NCBI GenBank assembly: GCA_029379385.1
Contig: CM055612.1
Span: 17,298,001-17,362,000, forward strand
Source: Quillaja saponaria
Lineage: Eukaryota; Streptophyta; Magnoliopsida; Fabales; Quillajaceae
Length of the DNA stretch: 64,000 nt
Direction: 5' to 3'
Positions 62,314 through 64,000 of this stretch are shown here, one piece after another; position 1 is the first letter of the stretch, and the number at the start of each line of letters is the position of its first letter. The position numbers and the translations under genes are program-made. The notes below the pieces were generated by a model that did no database searches, was not told the DNA's origin, and worked only from the letters and a program-made list of their open reading frames with translations.

Positions 62314-62848
62314 CAATTCAGAAATAGGAACGTAACACAATTTAGGCTAACTCTCGATAACTTCCAACTTCTAAAACCAGGCAAAACAGTAGGGATATCT
62401 GCAAAAATTAAGAACAATTCTGAATTATCTTCTCCCACAAAATAAACACTTGCAAGCAATAAGACTGAGTCTGTTTTAAATATGGCCTTACGAATGCCAC
62501 AATCAAGTGCAAACAAAATTCCTTCTTTCAAAGATAATGCTTCCACCATCACATTTTCAAATATGAATGCCTTTATGTTTTCCATACTAGCAATAAACAT
62601 TCCACTAGTATCATATATTATAGCCCCACATTCATACTAACATCTGGAAAGGTAGTACCATATACATTCACTTTTCATGGGCATTCTTTAGGAGGTTTCC
62701 ACTTAAATTTTGGATATATCTTCCCACCTCTTATACAATTATTAGAAAATTAAAATTCTTCCATCAATTTACGAGCACGAAGAGCAATATCACCCACTCA
62801 GTAACTTTCTTTCTCATTCAATTCATTATTCTTGTTATTCCAAACTAA
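62314..62848 (-). pseudogene. L1-type LINE ORF2, RNase H-like C-terminal domain
   Basis: On the minus strand from 62,848: LVWNNKNNE, then ALRARKLMEEF. Next comes WKPPKECP and a stop, then KVNVYGT, the start of the RNase H-like fold, usually KxNxDGA. MVEALSLKEGILFALDCGI and KTDSVLL at about 62,550-62,465 are the E and D motifs of that fold. The frame runs to 62,314 and resumes at 60,553. Stops and frameshifts make it inactive. The 5' (right) side is cut by a CACTA terminus at 62,849. Confidence 0.75.
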
Positions 62849-64000
62849 CACTACAAGAAAATGATAGTTTCGCGAGAAAAAAATGTCGAGGGATTGATTC
62901 CCTCACCCATCATTCATCATATGGGGAGGAAAAGGAGAATGGCACGTTAACCCTCGCCTTTACTTGTACTAAGATAGTTCCAGCAAAAATCATGTTGGCG
63001 TCATTTTTTGTGTGTGGAATTAGCAGAGGGAAAGGCATTGAAAACTTGCCTTACACATTTTGGTGAGGGAAAATGGCGAGGGATAATGTCCTTGCCATAT
63101 TTGGAAATTTGCGATCTAGTCATTTCTGCCTCCACCACTCTCTCAGCCTGCTCCACCACCTGCCACCATCGCTATCCAAAGTTTCTACCAGTGTTCGTTT
63201 AGTGCTTGCCACCACCTCCATTTCGTTTTTTTTTTTTTTTTTTTTCCAAAGCTCCGAAGATATGTAATTTGTTTTCTTATTTTTGGTGGTTTAGGGTTAT
63301 TTTTGTTGAATGATTTAATAGTGTGTTGATAATTAGTTATTGTTTTATGTTAGGTATGATATAGAGATTTGATGAGTTATAGATTTAGGTTTGATTGGAT
63401 ATTAGAGATTGATTTTGGATATTAGGCATTGATTTTGATATTAGAGACTAATTTTTGATATTAGAGATTGATATTTAGCATTGATTGATTCAGGTGTATT
63501 GTTGATTATTAGTTGTTGTTTGATAGCTATGATTTAGGGATTGATTTTTGATATTAAGATATTATAGTTTGGGTTTACATATTGATTTTCTATTTGGTTC
63601 AATGTTTTATTATTTTTATTGCGAATATAGTTTTGATTTAGGTATGGATTTGTATATTTCGATATTAGTTTTGATTTAGGGATTGATTGTGTTATTTTGA
63701 TTATTATAGTCGTTATTGTGAATATAATTTTTTTATTTTTTAATTATGTTATTAGATTTTTTATAATTAGTTATTTTGTAAAATTTATTTAGGTTTTGAT
63801 TAGATTAAAAATTGATAAATTTTATAAATTAGATAAAAAGATTTATAATAAGACATAGTTGCATAAAGGTATGTCTTAACATGTGATCAAATAAAAAAAG
63901 TTTGTAAATGGATTACTATGTTCATGAACATGTGAGACACAAGAGGGCCCTTGACGGATAGATTTCATGAAGGGTCGACCCATCTTAGCCAACTCTTCCA
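62849..64000 (+). mobile_element. CACTA (En/Spm-like) transposon, one end only
   Basis: CACTACAAGAAAATG at 62849-62863 is a canonical plant CACTA terminus. The next 250 bases hold repeated GCGAG, GAGGGA and CCCTCGCC-like words in both orientations, as expected of subterminal repeats. The element points rightwards and its other end is outside the window. The three bases before it, TAA, would be the target duplication if they recur at the far end. Confidence 0.8.
63390..63560. repeat. short diverged repeats of GATTGATTTTTGATATTAGA type
   Basis: About six loosely spaced, diverged units in AT-rich sequence within the right-hand CACTA element. No coding function is apparent. Confidence 0.6.

Overview
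This is a gene-poor, transposon-rich stretch of a flowering-plant nuclear genome. The evidence is split genes with plant GT/AG introns, plant gene families (Yos1-like protein, caffeoyl-CoA O-methyltransferase-like enzyme, plastid ferredoxin-sulfite reductase), AT-rich spacers, and Ty1/copia, Ty3/gypsy, hAT, CACTA and LINE elements with plant-type ends. The protein sequences suggest a eudicot, perhaps a woody one such as Citrus. I cannot prove the species from the sequence alone.

Layout. The 3' part of a Yos1-like gene lies at 316-549. AT-rich spacer follows, then a truncated minus-strand Ty3/gypsy element (about 4,690-8,028, one LTR). A five-exon methyltransferase gene of the CCoAOMT-like class runs from 10,723 to 12,356. 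From 13,534 to 19,895 lies a degenerate hAT transposon with an 8-bp target duplication, carrying an RTE-type LINE (16,949-19,824) with its own 13-bp duplication. Then come a GRF zinc-finger fragment and a 1.3-kb tandem duplication (about 20,990-23,698). A CACTA element begins at 24,546. It contains a 165-bp-unit tandem array and is split by an internally deleted copia element (26,970-31,435, minus strand). A degenerate gypsy element (32,716-48,294) is split by a full-length copia element of the same family as the first (34,631-43,484, plus strand). The intact-looking eight-exon sulfite reductase gene occupies 50,888-54,817. To its right, one old L1-type LINE tail (minus strand) has been hit three times: by a 4.3-kb hAT element (56,104-60,441), by a short-LTR element (60,554-62,313), and by a second CACTA element that starts at 62,849 and leaves the window.

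Only three genes look functional: the Yos1-like gene, the methyltransferase and the sulfite reductase. They act in ER-Golgi trafficking, phenylpropanoid-type methylation and plastid sulfur assimilation respectively, and do not form a pathway or cluster. I found no RNA genes, no CRISPR-like array and no clear new biological system. The most informative content is the nested-insertion history, which several target-site duplications and rejoined reading frames support directly.
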